Assembly: GCA_963769745.1 (NCBI GenBank)
Contig: CAVYNB010000009.1
Span: 151,014 to 215,013, forward strand
DNA length: 64,000 bases
Source: JALORV01 sp963769745
GTDB lineage: Bacteria > Pseudomonadota > Gammaproteobacteria > Burkholderiales > Burkholderiaceae_F
Reading direction: 5' to 3'
Part shown: positions 16,989 through 25,547 of the stretch, piece after piece
Layout: each line of letters opens with the position of its first letter
How positions within the stretch are numbered: position 1 is the first letter of the stretch
The notes under the pieces: generated by a model
Told to the model about the DNA's origin: nothing
Database searches by the model: none
The model's input: only the letters and a program-made list of their open reading frames with translations
Made by a program: the position numbers and the translations under genes

Positions 16989-19010
16989 ATGCGTCTCACA
17001 GCAATTCCAGTCTATACGTTCGTCGTTGCAGCTTTGCTGGCCTGCGCGCCCTCGTTCGGGGCCACGACCGAACGACCCGGCACGTCCGCACCGGCGCTCG
17101 CGCCGATCGACCAGGCATTCCTCGCCGCGCGCGATGCGGTACGCAATGGCGATCGCGCAAAGCTCGCCCAGCTCGCGCCGCAGCTGGCATCGCATCCGCT
17201 GGCCGCCTACGTCGAGTACTGGCAGCTCGTTCCGCGCTTGCGCAGCGATCCGGCGATCAATGTGCAGGTCGAGGAGTTCCTTGCGCGCTATCCGGGGAGC
17301 TACATCGGTGACCGATTGCGGCTCGACTGGACCTTCGCGCTCGCCGATCGTGGCGACTTCACCGGATTCGATCGGGAAGCGGCCTTGCTCGTCTGGAACA
17401 CCGACGACAACCAGTTCCGCTGCTACAGCACGCTGTCGCGATACCGCAATGCGTCCGGTGCGCAGACGGACGTGATCGCGCGTGACGCGCGGCTGCTGCT
17501 CGCCAACACGCGCGACTCGGCGGGCGAAGGCTGCCTCGCGCTGACCGAGGCACTGCTTGCCGACGGGCGTATTTCAGTGTGGGAGCGGGTCCGGGCACTG
17601 GTCGAACAGAACCAGCTTTCCACGGCCAAGCGCGTCGGCCAGCGTGCGCTCGACGCGCAGGGCAAGCCGGTCGACCAGAAACTGCTGGCCCAGGCCATCG
17701 ATCGCCCGGCCGCCTTCCTGATCGCGCACGAGCGCCGCCTGACGCAGATCCAGCGCGAACTCGCCATCGTGGCGATCGTGCGCCTCGCCCGTGACAGCCC
17801 GAGCGAGGCGGCCGAGCATGCGAACGCGCTCAACCTGCACCTGACGCCCGAGCAGCGTGGCATCGTCTGGGGCCGCATCGGTCACATGGCCGCCCTGCGG
17901 CTCGACCCTGAGGCCAATGACTGGTACCGGCGCGGCGGGGAGCACGTCGGCGTCGGACCGGACGCGGTCCGTATCGACGAAGTGCTCGAGTGGCAGGTCC
18001 GCGCGGCGCTGCGCGCTGGCGACTGGTCGGCCGTGAAGTCGACCATCGACCGCATGCCGCCCTCGCTGCGTGGCGACCCGGCCTGGATCTACTGGTACGG
18101 ACGTGCATTGAAGGCCGAGAGCCGGCCTGCGGAGGCCCAGGATCACTTTGCGCAGATCGCGCCTCAGTTCAACTTCTACGGCAAGCTTGCTGCCGAAGAA
18201 CTCGGCATCCCGATCGTGCTGCCGCCGCGCGCGCTGGCCCCCACCGCCGAGGACATCGCGCCGATGAGCGCCAACGCCGGCTTCGCTCGTGCACAGAAGT
18301 TCTACGAGCTGGGCATGCGCCTCGAGGGGCACCGCGAGTGGAACTGGCAGTTGCGCGGCATGAGCGACCGGCAACTTCTGGCTGCAGCCGAGTACGCGCG
18401 ATCGGTCTCGCTGCTGGACCGCATGATCAATACGTCGGACCGCACGCGGTCCGAGTTCGACTTCACGCAGCGCTTCCCCTCGCCGTTCCGCGACACCATG
18501 GTCCAGTACGCGGCCCCGCTCGGTCTGGACGAAACATGGGTGTACGGACTCATCCGGCAGGAGTCCCGCTTCATCATGGACGCCCGTTCGCACGTCGGTG
18601 CGTCCGGACTGATGCAGCTGATGCCGGCCACGGCCCGCTACGTGGCGCGCAAGATGAATGTCAGCAATTTCTCGCCCGCGCGCGTGAACGAGCTCGACAT
18701 GAACCTGATGCTCGGCACGGCTTACCTCAAGCTCGTGCTGGACGATCTCGACGGCAGCCCGATGCTCGCGACCGCAGCCTACAACGCCGGACCGGGCCGC
18801 CCGCGCGCCTGGCGTTCGTCACTGGTGCGGCCGGTCGAAGGCGCGATCTTTGCCGAGACGATTCCATTCAACGAGACGCGCGACTATGTGAAGAAGGTCA
18901 TGTCGAACAGCGTCTACTACGCGGCCCTGTTCGAGAACAAGGCGCAGTCGCTGAAGCAGCGCCTCGGCACCATCGCACCCAAGTCGGCCGGCACGACCGA
19001 GTTGCCGTGA
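16989..19010 (+). CDS. slt: Soluble lytic murein transglycosylase
   Basis: Periplasmic enzyme cleaving the MurNAc-GlcNAc bond with formation of 1,6-anhydroMurNAc. A signal peptide spans residues 1-~25 (MRLTAIPVYTFVVAALLAC...). A long alpha-superhelical U-domain with TPR-like repeats covers residues ~35-480. The C-terminal SLT domain has the catalytic Glu in IRQESRF, GASGLMQLMPATA and AYNAGPGR. 673 aa matches the Slt70 family. The nearby downstream genes are unrelated. Confidence 0.93.
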   Translation: MRLTAIPVYTFVVAALLACAPSFGATTERPGTSAPALAPIDQAFLAARDAVRNGDRAKLAQLAPQLASHPLAAYVEYWQLVPRLRSDPAINVQVEEFLARYPGSYIGDRLRLDWTFALADRGDFTGFDREAALLVWNTDDNQFRCYSTLSRYRNASGAQTDVIARDARLLLANTRDSAGEGCLALTEALLADGRISVWERVRALVEQNQLSTAKRVGQRALDAQGKPVDQKLLAQAIDRPAAFLIAHERRLTQIQRELAIVAIVRLARDSPSEAAEHANALNLHLTPEQRGIVWGRIGHMAALRLDPEANDWYRRGGEHVGVGPDAVRIDEVLEWQVRAALRAGDWSAVKSTIDRMPPSLRGDPAWIYWYGRALKAESRPAEAQDHFAQIAPQFNFYGKLAAEELGIPIVLPPRALAPTAEDIAPMSANAGFARAQKFYELGMRLEGHREWNWQLRGMSDRQLLAAAEYARSVSLLDRMINTSDRTRSEFDFTQRFPSPFRDTMVQYAAPLGLDETWVYGLIRQESRFIMDARSHVGASGLMQLMPATARYVARKMNVSNFSPARVNELDMNLMLGTAYLKLVLDDLDGSPMLATAAYNAGPGRPRAWRSSLVRPVEGAIFAETIPFNETRDYVKKVMSNSVYYAALFENKAQSLKQRLGTIAPKSAGTTELP

Positions 19011-19056
19011 CCGGGGTTCGCGCCGGCCGCCCGACTCGAGACCCGACCCCGCAGAA

Positions 19057-19062
19057 TAGAAT
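19057..19062 (+). promoter_or_regulatory. Possible -10 box of the epimerase gene
   Basis: TAGAAT lies 34 bp before the GTG start of the epimerase-like gene, between the slt stop and the start. The -35 is not convincing. Confidence 0.35.
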
Positions 19063-19095
19063 CTCTCCTCGCAGTCACCCTCCTTCCGGTCCCCC

Positions 19096-20061
19096 GTGCA
19101 ACATACCGACATCCTGGTCATCGGCGGAGCCGGCTTCATCGGCCGACACATCGTCAGCCGGCTCATCGACCGCGGGCTGAAGGTCACGGTACCGGTGCGC
19201 CGGCGGGGGCGAGCGGGCCATCTGATCACGCTGCCGACAATCGACGTGGTCGAAGCCGACATCCATGACGACGCGACGCTTGCAGGGCTGATCACCGGTC
19301 GCGACGCGGTGATCAATCTGGTCGGCATCCTGCAGGGTTCGCGCGGATCGCCCTACGGCCCCGAGTTCGCCCGCGCGCATGTCGAGCTGCCGCGCCGCAT
19401 CGTCAGAAGTTGTGAAACGCTGCGCGTGCGTCGCTATCTCCACATGAGCGCGCTCGGGGCGGATGCGCACGGGCCGTCGATGTACCAGCGCAGCAAAGGC
19501 GACGGCGAAGCCGCCGTGCGCGCCTCGTCGCTCGACTGGACCATCTTCCAGCCCTCGGTCGTGTTCGGACCGGAGGACAAGTTCCTCAACACGTTTGCCA
19601 TGCTCGCGTCGGTCGCCCCGGTCCTTCCGATTGCCAACGCCGGCGCACGCTTCCAGCCCATTTTCGTCGGCGATGTGGCCGATGCGTTTGCCAACGCTCT
19701 CGACAATCCGGCCACCTACCGCAAGGCCTACGAACTGGTCGGGCCGCGCATCTACACACTGCGCGAACTCGTTAAGTTCGCGACCCGCGCGGCCGGACAT
19801 CCGCGGCCCGTGATCGGCCTGCCGGCCGGTCTCGCCAAAGCGCAGGCCATCATGATGGAACTCGCGCCGGGCGAGCCGATGATGTCGCGCGACAACCTGG
19901 ACTCCATGCAGCGCGACAACGTCGCAGCGCGCCAGCCCTACGTACCGCCGCCGGAACTGGGCATCGAACTGCGGCCGATGGAATCCGAGGCGGCGACCTA
20001 TCTCGCCGGCCAGAACCTGCGCTCGCGGCTGGGCAGCTTTCGGGCGCGCGCTCGCCGTTGA
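19096..20061 (+). CDS. NDUFA9-like NAD(P)-dependent epimerase/SDR
   Basis: Atypical short-chain dehydrogenase of the 'complex I NDUFA9 subunit' family. Visible are the Rossmann motif GGAGFIGRHI at residue ~9, NLVGIL, a Y-x3-K motif (YQRSK) near residue 130, and WTIFQPSVVFGP. Bacterial members have no settled substrate; some act as quinone- or lipid-related reductases. The start is GTG at 19096 with CTCC/TTCC upstream and no clear ribosome-binding site. Followed 43 bp later by a GST gene, possibly in one operon. Confidence 0.87.
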   Translation: MQHTDILVIGGAGFIGRHIVSRLIDRGLKVTVPVRRRGRAGHLITLPTIDVVEADIHDDATLAGLITGRDAVINLVGILQGSRGSPYGPEFARAHVELPRRIVRSCETLRVRRYLHMSALGADAHGPSMYQRSKGDGEAAVRASSLDWTIFQPSVVFGPEDKFLNTFAMLASVAPVLPIANAGARFQPIFVGDVADAFANALDNPATYRKAYELVGPRIYTLRELVKFATRAAGHPRPVIGLPAGLAKAQAIMMELAPGEPMMSRDNLDSMQRDNVAARQPYVPPPELGIELRPMESEAATYLAGQNLRSRLGSFRARARR

Positions 20062-20104
20062 GGATCCCGATGACACAACGCGACGACATCCGGGGGAATC
20101 CGCA

Positions 20105-20753
20105 GTGAGCCGCGTGCTGGTCATCGGCAACAAGAACTACTCCAGCTGGTCGTTGCGCGCCTGGCTGGCATTGAAAGTGGCCGGAGTGGAATTCGAGGAA
20201 CGTCGCATTGCACTCGACCAGCCGCAGACCAAGGCGGAGATCCTGCGGCATTCGCCCAGCGGCAAGGTGCCGTGCCTGGTCGACGGTTCGCTGGTCGTGT
20301 GGGATTCCCTGGCGATCTGCGAGACAGCGAACGAGCGCTATGCGGGGGGATCGCTGTGGCCGGCCGATCCGGACGCGCGTGCCCACGCGCGTGCCGTCAC
20401 GGCCGAAATGCATTCCGGGTTCGTCGCCTTGCGGTCCCATATGCCGATGGACATCCGCTCGAACAAACCGGACGCCGGTGCGACAGCCCAGGGCCGCAGC
20501 GACGTGGCCGCGGACGTCCAGCGCATTCGTGCGATCTGGGCCGACTGCCTGGCCCGCAGCGGTGGACCGCTGCTGTATTCCACGTTCTCGATCGCCGACG
20601 CGTTCTATGCGCCGGTGGTCACGCGCTTCCGGACCTACGGCGTTGCCCTGGAAGCGCCGCTGGCCGCGTACGCCAACGCCGTCGTTCGCGCTGCCGGCGA
20701 TGCAGCAGTGGGTCGCCGCGGCTCGAGCCGAAACCGAAGTCCTTTACTACTGA
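20105..20753 (+). pseudogene. Glutathione S-transferase, broken by a 1-nt frameshift
   Basis: Thioredoxin-fold N-terminal domain (KNYSSWSLRAWLALKVAG, HSPSGKVPCLVDG) and alpha-helical GST C-domain. Frame 1 reads correctly to ANAVV; the expected ending ALPAMQQWVAAARAETE then appears in the +1 frame. Deleting one T of the TT at 20685-20686 restores a 215-aa GST stopping at 20751-20753, overlapping the cca ATG as TGATG. Without that change the frame runs straight into cca, giving an artificial GST-CCA fusion. Probably a sequencing indel rather than a true pseudogene. Confidence 0.82.
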
Positions 20754-21910
20754 TGAAGTTCTATCGCGTCGGCGGCTGTGTGCGCGACGCATTGCTCGGC
20801 GAGGAACAGCAGCGTCGCGGTGAACTCGACGCCGCGCTCGAAACCGACCGCGACTGGGTCGTCGTCGGCGGCTCACCCGACGATATGACGAAGCTCGGCT
20901 ACCGGCCGGTCGGTCGCGACTTTCCCGTCTTTCTGCATCCGGAGACGCACGAGGAGTACGCGCTGGCGCGTACCGAGCGCAAGACAGCGCCGGGCTACAA
21001 GGGGTTTGTCTTTCACGCTGCGCCCGACGTCACGCTGGAAGCCGATCTCGAACGACGCGATCTGACGATCAACGCGATGGCGCTCGACGAGGACGGCCGC
21101 CTGATCGATCCGCACAACGGGGCCCGCGACCTGCGTGCCGGCATCCTGCGCCACGTCAGCCCGGCGTTCGTCGAGGACCCGGTGCGCATCCTGCGACTCG
21201 CGCGCTTTGCGGCACGCTTTCCCGACTTCCGGATTGCGCCGGAAACCGCCGAGCTGGTGCGCGAGATGGTCGTCAATGGCGAGGCCGACGCCTTGGTGCC
21301 GGAGCGTGTGATGCAGGAAATCTCCCGCGGGCTGATGGAACGCCGGCCGTCGCGCATGCTGAACGTGCTGGTCGCGAGCGGACTGATCGATCGCCTCTAC
21401 AGTGAACTCGAAGACCTGGGACCGGCCAGTGCCGCGCTCGACCGGGCGGCAGCTAAGGGACTCGTGCTGCCAGCCCGCTTTGCCGTCCTCGCGAGTGCGT
21501 GCCGCAGCCCGCGAACGGTGGCCGACCTGATCGGCAAGTTGCGCGTGCCGCAGGAGTCCGCGCAGCTCGCACGGCTGCTGGTCGAATTGCGCGAATCCCT
21601 GGAGACGGCGGAGTCTTCCGCCGCCGTCGTTGACGCGCTCGAGCGCGCCGACGCGTTTCGCCGACCAGAACGCTTCGAACTGCTGCTGCAGACCTTCGAG
21701 ACGGCCTATGAAAAATCGGCCGAGCGGTTCCGGCAGGCGCTGCGCGCTGCGGCCGAGGTGGACGCGGGCGCGCTTGCGAGCCTGCACCGCAATGACTCGG
21801 CCGAGATCCCGCGCGCAGTGCGACAGGCCCGGGTTGTTGCGGTCAGCGGCGCCCTGCACGCGGACGAGGGTCCGTCAGAACAGGCGCGCGATCAGCATCA
21901 ACGCAAGTGA
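20753..21910 (+). CDS. cca: CCA tRNA nucleotidyltransferase
   Basis: Adds or repairs the 3'-CCA of tRNA. It is a class II nucleotidyltransferase: YRVGGCVRDALLG at residue ~3, the catalytic acidic pair in DRDWVVVGG, RRDLTINAMA, and the ERxxR-type VEDPVRILRLARFAARF. At 385 aa no C-terminal HD phosphohydrolase motif is evident, so it seems to be the shorter form. The ATG overlaps the corrected GST stop; the 3' end overlaps the convergent DUF2905 gene by 36 bp. Confidence 0.92.
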   Translation: MKFYRVGGCVRDALLGEEQQRRGELDAALETDRDWVVVGGSPDDMTKLGYRPVGRDFPVFLHPETHEEYALARTERKTAPGYKGFVFHAAPDVTLEADLERRDLTINAMALDEDGRLIDPHNGARDLRAGILRHVSPAFVEDPVRILRLARFAARFPDFRIAPETAELVREMVVNGEADALVPERVMQEISRGLMERRPSRMLNVLVASGLIDRLYSELEDLGPASAALDRAAAKGLVLPARFAVLASACRSPRTVADLIGKLRVPQESAQLARLLVELRESLETAESSAAVVDALERADAFRRPERFELLLQTFETAYEKSAERFRQALRAAAEVDAGALASLHRNDSAEIPRAVRQARVVAVSGALHADEGPSEQARDQHQRK

Positions 21911-22066
21911 CAGCAGCACGGTGCTGGTGAACGGCAGCAGCACTTCCTTCCCATTGATCTTGAAGCGGACGTCGCCCGGCAGCCGGCCTATGCCGAGGCG
22001 CTGCAGCCACGGCTGCAATGCGGTCAGCACGAGCAGCGCAAGGAAGGTGGTGAGCAGCCATTTCAT
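21875..22066 (-). CDS. DUF2905 small membrane protein
   Basis: 63-residue inner-membrane protein with two hydrophobic helices (residues ~3-20 and ~45-62) around the family motif LGRLPGD-type sequence (LGIGRLPGDVRF) and a short hairpin. Function unknown. The start MKWLLTTFLALL at 22066 is chosen over a longer frame with no homology. It overlaps the end of cca tail to tail. Confidence 0.8.
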   Translation of the reverse strand: MKWLLTTFLALLVLTALQPWLQRLGIGRLPGDVRFKINGKEVLLPFTSTVLLSLALMLIARLF

Positions 22067-22136
22067 GGTGACGCGACGAGTGTACGCGGCGCCCTGCGCT
22101 GAACCAGGACCGGCGGCGAGAGCCGTCGTTACGGGT

Positions 22137-23285
22137 TCACAGTCGTGCCGTTCGATCGCCTCGCGCAAAGCCGAGCAACGGCGCATCCAGTCCACGGCCG
22201 ACCGCCATCACCTTGAAGAGTTCGCCCATTTCCGCCTCGGACAGCAGGCGATGCGCTTCGCTGCTGCGCGCCGGCGTGTGTTCCGTACCAAGGCTTTCGA
22301 TCAGTCCGCAATTGAGCAGGAAGTGTGCCTGTGAGGTGTATCCAAGAACCTGCAGACCGCCTTCGTGGGCCGCCTGCGCCATTGCACTGAAGTCGACGTG
22401 CGCAGTCAGGTCGTTCAGGCCCGGCAGCCAGAAGACGTCGCTGTGGGCGAAGTGACGGTAGTGGCACATGATCGTGCCCATCAGCCGCTGCGGGTGGTAG
22501 TACTCCCGTCGTGGAAAGCCGTAGTCGATGGTGACGAGCGCCCCGCGCGTCAACCACTTTGCCGCAGTGCGCATCCACGCGACTGCGTCGAAGCCGATTT
22601 CAGAGCCGTAGCCGTCGGGCAGCTCGCCCACCTCGCGTTCGATCTCGGCCACTGCGGCGACCAGGTCGGGCGGCGCGGCGCGCTCGACGAACCGGAGGCG
22701 GTCGTCGAGCGTTCCGACGCCCCGCTCCGCGACCGCTCCCCCGCGCTTGACGAAGAGCCGCACCGGCATCACATCGAGCACTTCATTGGCCAGCATGACA
22801 CCCGCGAAGTCGACAGGCGCTGACGTCAGCCATACGACCGGCTCGCCCGCAAGCAGCGCCTGCTGACGCTCGCGCAATTCAGCCGAGACTTCGACGATCG
22901 CGTAGCGCTGGCACGGTGCTCCGCGCTGTCGCAGTGCCCGCAGCAGTTCGCTCGCGAGGCGGCCCGATCCGGCGCCGAACTCGACGATGCAGGCCGGTGT
23001 GTGCTCGAACACCTGGGCCACCTGAGCCGCAAGTGCCTGGCCGAAGAGCGGCGAGATTTCCGGTGCCGTGACGAAATCTCCGCCACTCGCCGAATCGCCG
23101 AACTTGCGCGCGCCGGCCGCGTAATAGCCCAGGCCCGGCGCGTACAGCACCTGCTGCATGTAGCGGTCGAAGGGAATCCAGCCACCCCGGTCGACGATCT
23201 CCGACGCGATCAACGCGCACAGTTTTTCACTGTGCGCGAGCTGATCGGCCGTGGGTTCCGGCAGCGGGGAGCGCGAGCGGTGCAT
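22137..23285 (-). CDS. MidA/NDUFAF7-like SAM-dependent methyltransferase (COG1565)
   Basis: Member of the family whose mitochondrial member methylates an arginine of complex I NDUFS2. Seen: ISFDRYM-like IPFDRYMQQVLYAPGLGYY, FVTAPEISPLFGQ, the SAM motif VEFGAGSGRLASELL near residue 90, and LANEVLDVMPV. 382 aa from MHRSRSPLPEP at 23285. Divergent from the FolM-like gene. Substrate in bacteria is not established. Confidence 0.88.
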   Translation of the reverse strand: MHRSRSPLPEPTADQLAHSEKLCALIASEIVDRGGWIPFDRYMQQVLYAPGLGYYAAGARKFGDSASGGDFVTAPEISPLFGQALAAQVAQVFEHTPACIVEFGAGSGRLASELLRALRQRGAPCQRYAIVEVSAELRERQQALLAGEPVVWLTSAPVDFAGVMLANEVLDVMPVRLFVKRGGAVAERGVGTLDDRLRFVERAAPPDLVAAVAEIEREVGELPDGYGSEIGFDAVAWMRTAAKWLTRGALVTIDYGFPRREYYHPQRLMGTIMCHYRHFAHSDVFWLPGLNDLTAHVDFSAMAQAAHEGGLQVLGYTSQAHFLLNCGLIESLGTEHTPARSSEAHRLLSEAEMGELFKVMAVGRGLDAPLLGFARGDRTARL

Positions 23286-23324
23286 CGATCGGCATGGTAG
23301 CCAAGCCCCGCAGGACACGCCGGC

Positions 23325-23330
23325 TACACT
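23325..23330 (+). promoter_or_regulatory. Probable -10 box of the folM-like/folB/ttcA unit
   Basis: TACACT, 21 bp before the first ATG of the reductase gene and just past the divergent methyltransferase start, suggesting a short leader. The -35 is weak. Confidence 0.45.
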
Positions 23331-23350
23331 TGCGCGGTTCCGGAATTGCC

Positions 23351-24154
23351 ATGATGACTCGCCGCAGGACGAAATCTGCCGGCGCTGCGCTCGTCACGGG
23401 TGCGGCGCGCCGCATTGGTCGCGAGATCGCGCTCGCGCTTGCCCGCGACGGCTGGGACATCGCGGTGCACTACGCCACGTCGCGCGACGAGGCGCTCGAT
23501 ACCGTGCGCGAGGTCGAGGCACTCGGACGACGGGCCATCGCGGTCAACCGTGACCTCGCCGTCGAGGCCGGTGTGCGCAGCCTGCTGGCCGAATGCGCAC
23601 ATGAACTCGGCGAGATCAGCTGCGTGGTCAACAACGCATCGCTGTTCGAGCACGACAGCGCGGCCACCTTTTCGGCCGAGGCACTGGTCCGCTGCATGCG
23701 GACGAACGTTGCAGCGCCGGTCCTGCTCGCGGAGTCCCTGCACGCGACGCTTTCACCGGGCGAGCGCGGCGTCGTGATCAACCTGCTCGACCAGAAACTG
23801 TGGAATCCGAATCCGGACTTCCTCTCGTACACGCTGTCCAAGGCCGCCTTGCGTGAGGCCACGGTGCTGCTCGCGCAGGCACTCGCCCCTCGCATTCGCG
23901 TGGTCGGCATCGCGCCGGGCATTACGTTGCCATCAGGTGATCAGTCCGAGGCCGGCTTTGCCGTGGCGCACACCGCGACCCCGCTCGGCCGTTCGAGCCA
24001 GCCCGAGGACATTGCCAGCGCCGTCGTGTTTGTTGCCAGGGCGGACGCCATCACCGGCACCACACTGCTGGTCGACGGCGGACAGCATCTCGTTCCCAGC
24101 GACCGCGACGTCATGTTTCTCACCGAGCCCGCATCGCCGTCGGCGGCCGCATGA
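23351..24154 (+). CDS. SDR-family pteridine reductase, FolM-like
   Basis: Short-chain dehydrogenase with NADPH motif TGAARRIGREIA (the RRIG form is typical of FolM/PTR1 pteridine reductases), NNAS, and the catalytic YTLSK near residue 165. It lacks the usual catalytic Ser spacing (INLLDQKLWNPNP precedes Tyr), also FolM-like. Expected activity is reduction of dihydromonapterin or dihydrofolate. ATG at 23351; its stop overlaps the folB start (ATGA), strongly suggesting a pterin role. Confidence 0.82.
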   Translation: MMTRRRTKSAGAALVTGAARRIGREIALALARDGWDIAVHYATSRDEALDTVREVEALGRRAIAVNRDLAVEAGVRSLLAECAHELGEISCVVNNASLFEHDSAATFSAEALVRCMRTNVAAPVLLAESLHATLSPGERGVVINLLDQKLWNPNPDFLSYTLSKAALREATVLLAQALAPRIRVVGIAPGITLPSGDQSEAGFAVAHTATPLGRSSQPEDIASAVVFVARADAITGTTLLVDGGQHLVPSDRDVMFLTEPASPSAAA

Positions 24155-24549
24155 TGAACGGACTGCTCGACCCGCGCCTGGCCGACTGTCGCCGCCTGTT
24201 CCTGCGCAACTACGTGGTGGACGCCAACATCGGCATCCATGCATTCGAGAAGGCGGGCGCGCAGCGCCTCGCGCTCAACGTCGACCTGTATGTCGCGCTG
24301 GCGCTATCGACGCCGCGGCATGACCGGATTCATGAAGTGATCGACTACGACTTCATACGGCTGACGATCCGCCATCGCCTCGAACAGGGCCACATCAATC
24401 TGCAGGAAACGCTGGTCGATGACATCGCCCGCAGCCTGCTCGCGCACCCGGCCGTGCGCGCCGTGCGCGTCGCGAGCGAGAAGCCAGACGTTTATGCCGA
24501 CGTCGATGCGGTCGGCGTCGAAGTGCTGCACTTCAAGGACAGGGAATGA
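24151..24549 (+). CDS. folB: Dihydroneopterin aldolase
   Basis: FolB-type enzyme cleaving (or epimerising) dihydroneopterin in folate/monapterin synthesis. Motifs: LRNYVVDANIGIHAFEK near the N-terminus, INLQETLVDDIA, and SEKPDVYADVDAVGVEV near the end with the conserved Lys. 132 aa, normal. Coupled by ATGA overlaps to the reductase before it and ttcA after it. Confidence 0.9.
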   Translation: MMNGLLDPRLADCRRLFLRNYVVDANIGIHAFEKAGAQRLALNVDLYVALALSTPRHDRIHEVIDYDFIRLTIRHRLEQGHINLQETLVDDIARSLLAHPAVRAVRVASEKPDVYADVDAVGVEVLHFKDRE

Positions 24550-25541
24550 GCCTGCCAGGCCCGGCGAAGGGCGACGTTCCGGGCTCTCAGCAGGAAGGCG
24601 GCGCTGTCGCAGCGCCGACGGGCGATCGACCCGATCCGCGCCGCGCAGCCAGGCAGGCGCACGAGGACCACAAGCTCGAGAAGCGCCTGCTGCGCCTCGC
24701 CGGGCAGGCGATCGGCGACTACAGCATGATCGAGAACGGCGACAAGGTGATGGTGTGCCTTTCAGGTGGCAAGGACAGCTACAGCCTGCTCGAATTGCTG
24801 CTGACGCTGCGCAGCCGCGCGCCGATCGACTTCGACATCGTTGCCGTCAACCTCGACCAGAAGCAGCCGGGCTTTCCGGCCGACGTGCTGCCCGAGTACC
24901 TGGGTCGCCGCGGCGTGCCCTTTCGCATCGAGACGCAGGACACGTACTCGATCGTCACGCGCATCATTCCCGAGGGCCGGACGATGTGCTCGCTGTGTTC
25001 GCGCCTGCGGCGGGGAGTCCTTTATCGCGTGGCCGGTGAACTCGGCGCCACCAAGATCGCGCTCGGCCACCATCGCGACGACATCCTCGGGACTTTTTTC
25101 CTGAATCTGTTCTATGGCGGCCGGCTGAAGGGCATGTCGCCCAAGCTCGTGTCGGACGACGGCCGCCATGTCGTGATACGGCCGCTCGCCTACGTGAAGG
25201 AAGACGATCTCGCGCGCTATGCGCAGGTGCAGCAGTTTCCGATCATTCCCTGCAACCTGTGCGGCTCGCAGCCCAACCTCAAGCGCCAGGAAGTCAAGCG
25301 CATGCTGCAGGAGTGGGAGCGGCGCTTCCCGGGCCGCGTCGAGAATACGTTCAATGCGCTCGCCCGCGTGGTCCCCTCGCATCTGATGGATGCGCAGCTC
25401 TTCGACTTCGCCTCGCTGCGTCCCACCGGCCAGCAGGAGCCGGAGGGCGACATCGCGTTTGACGACGACCCGTGCACGTCGGAGTTCGAGCCGATCGTGG
25501 AGTCGACCGACGGCGTGATCCGCTTCGCCGAGGCCGAGTAA
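24546..25541 (+). CDS. ttcA: tRNA 2-thiocytidine biosynthesis protein TtcA
   Basis: Fe-S dependent enzyme making 2-thiocytidine at tRNA position 32. It has the PP-loop SGGKDSYSLLELL near residue 75, the C-x2-C cluster motif MCSLCSRLRRG near residue 150, and IPCNLCGSQ near residue 240. An unusual polar N-terminal extension (~45 residues) precedes the core. Start ATG at 24546 overlaps the folB stop (ATGA). Confidence 0.95.
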   Translation: MSLPGPAKGDVPGSQQEGGAVAAPTGDRPDPRRAARQAHEDHKLEKRLLRLAGQAIGDYSMIENGDKVMVCLSGGKDSYSLLELLLTLRSRAPIDFDIVAVNLDQKQPGFPADVLPEYLGRRGVPFRIETQDTYSIVTRIIPEGRTMCSLCSRLRRGVLYRVAGELGATKIALGHHRDDILGTFFLNLFYGGRLKGMSPKLVSDDGRHVVIRPLAYVKEDDLARYAQVQQFPIIPCNLCGSQPNLKRQEVKRMLQEWERRFPGRVENTFNALARVVPSHLMDAQLFDFASLRPTGQQEPEGDIAFDDDPCTSEFEPIVESTDGVIRFAEAE

Positions 25542-25547
25542 CGCGTC

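Noticed and set aside
20105..21910. A GST-CCA fusion protein of 601 aa
   Set aside because: The true GST C-terminus is in the +1 frame and ends at the cca start; one base at 20685-20686 explains the joint frame.
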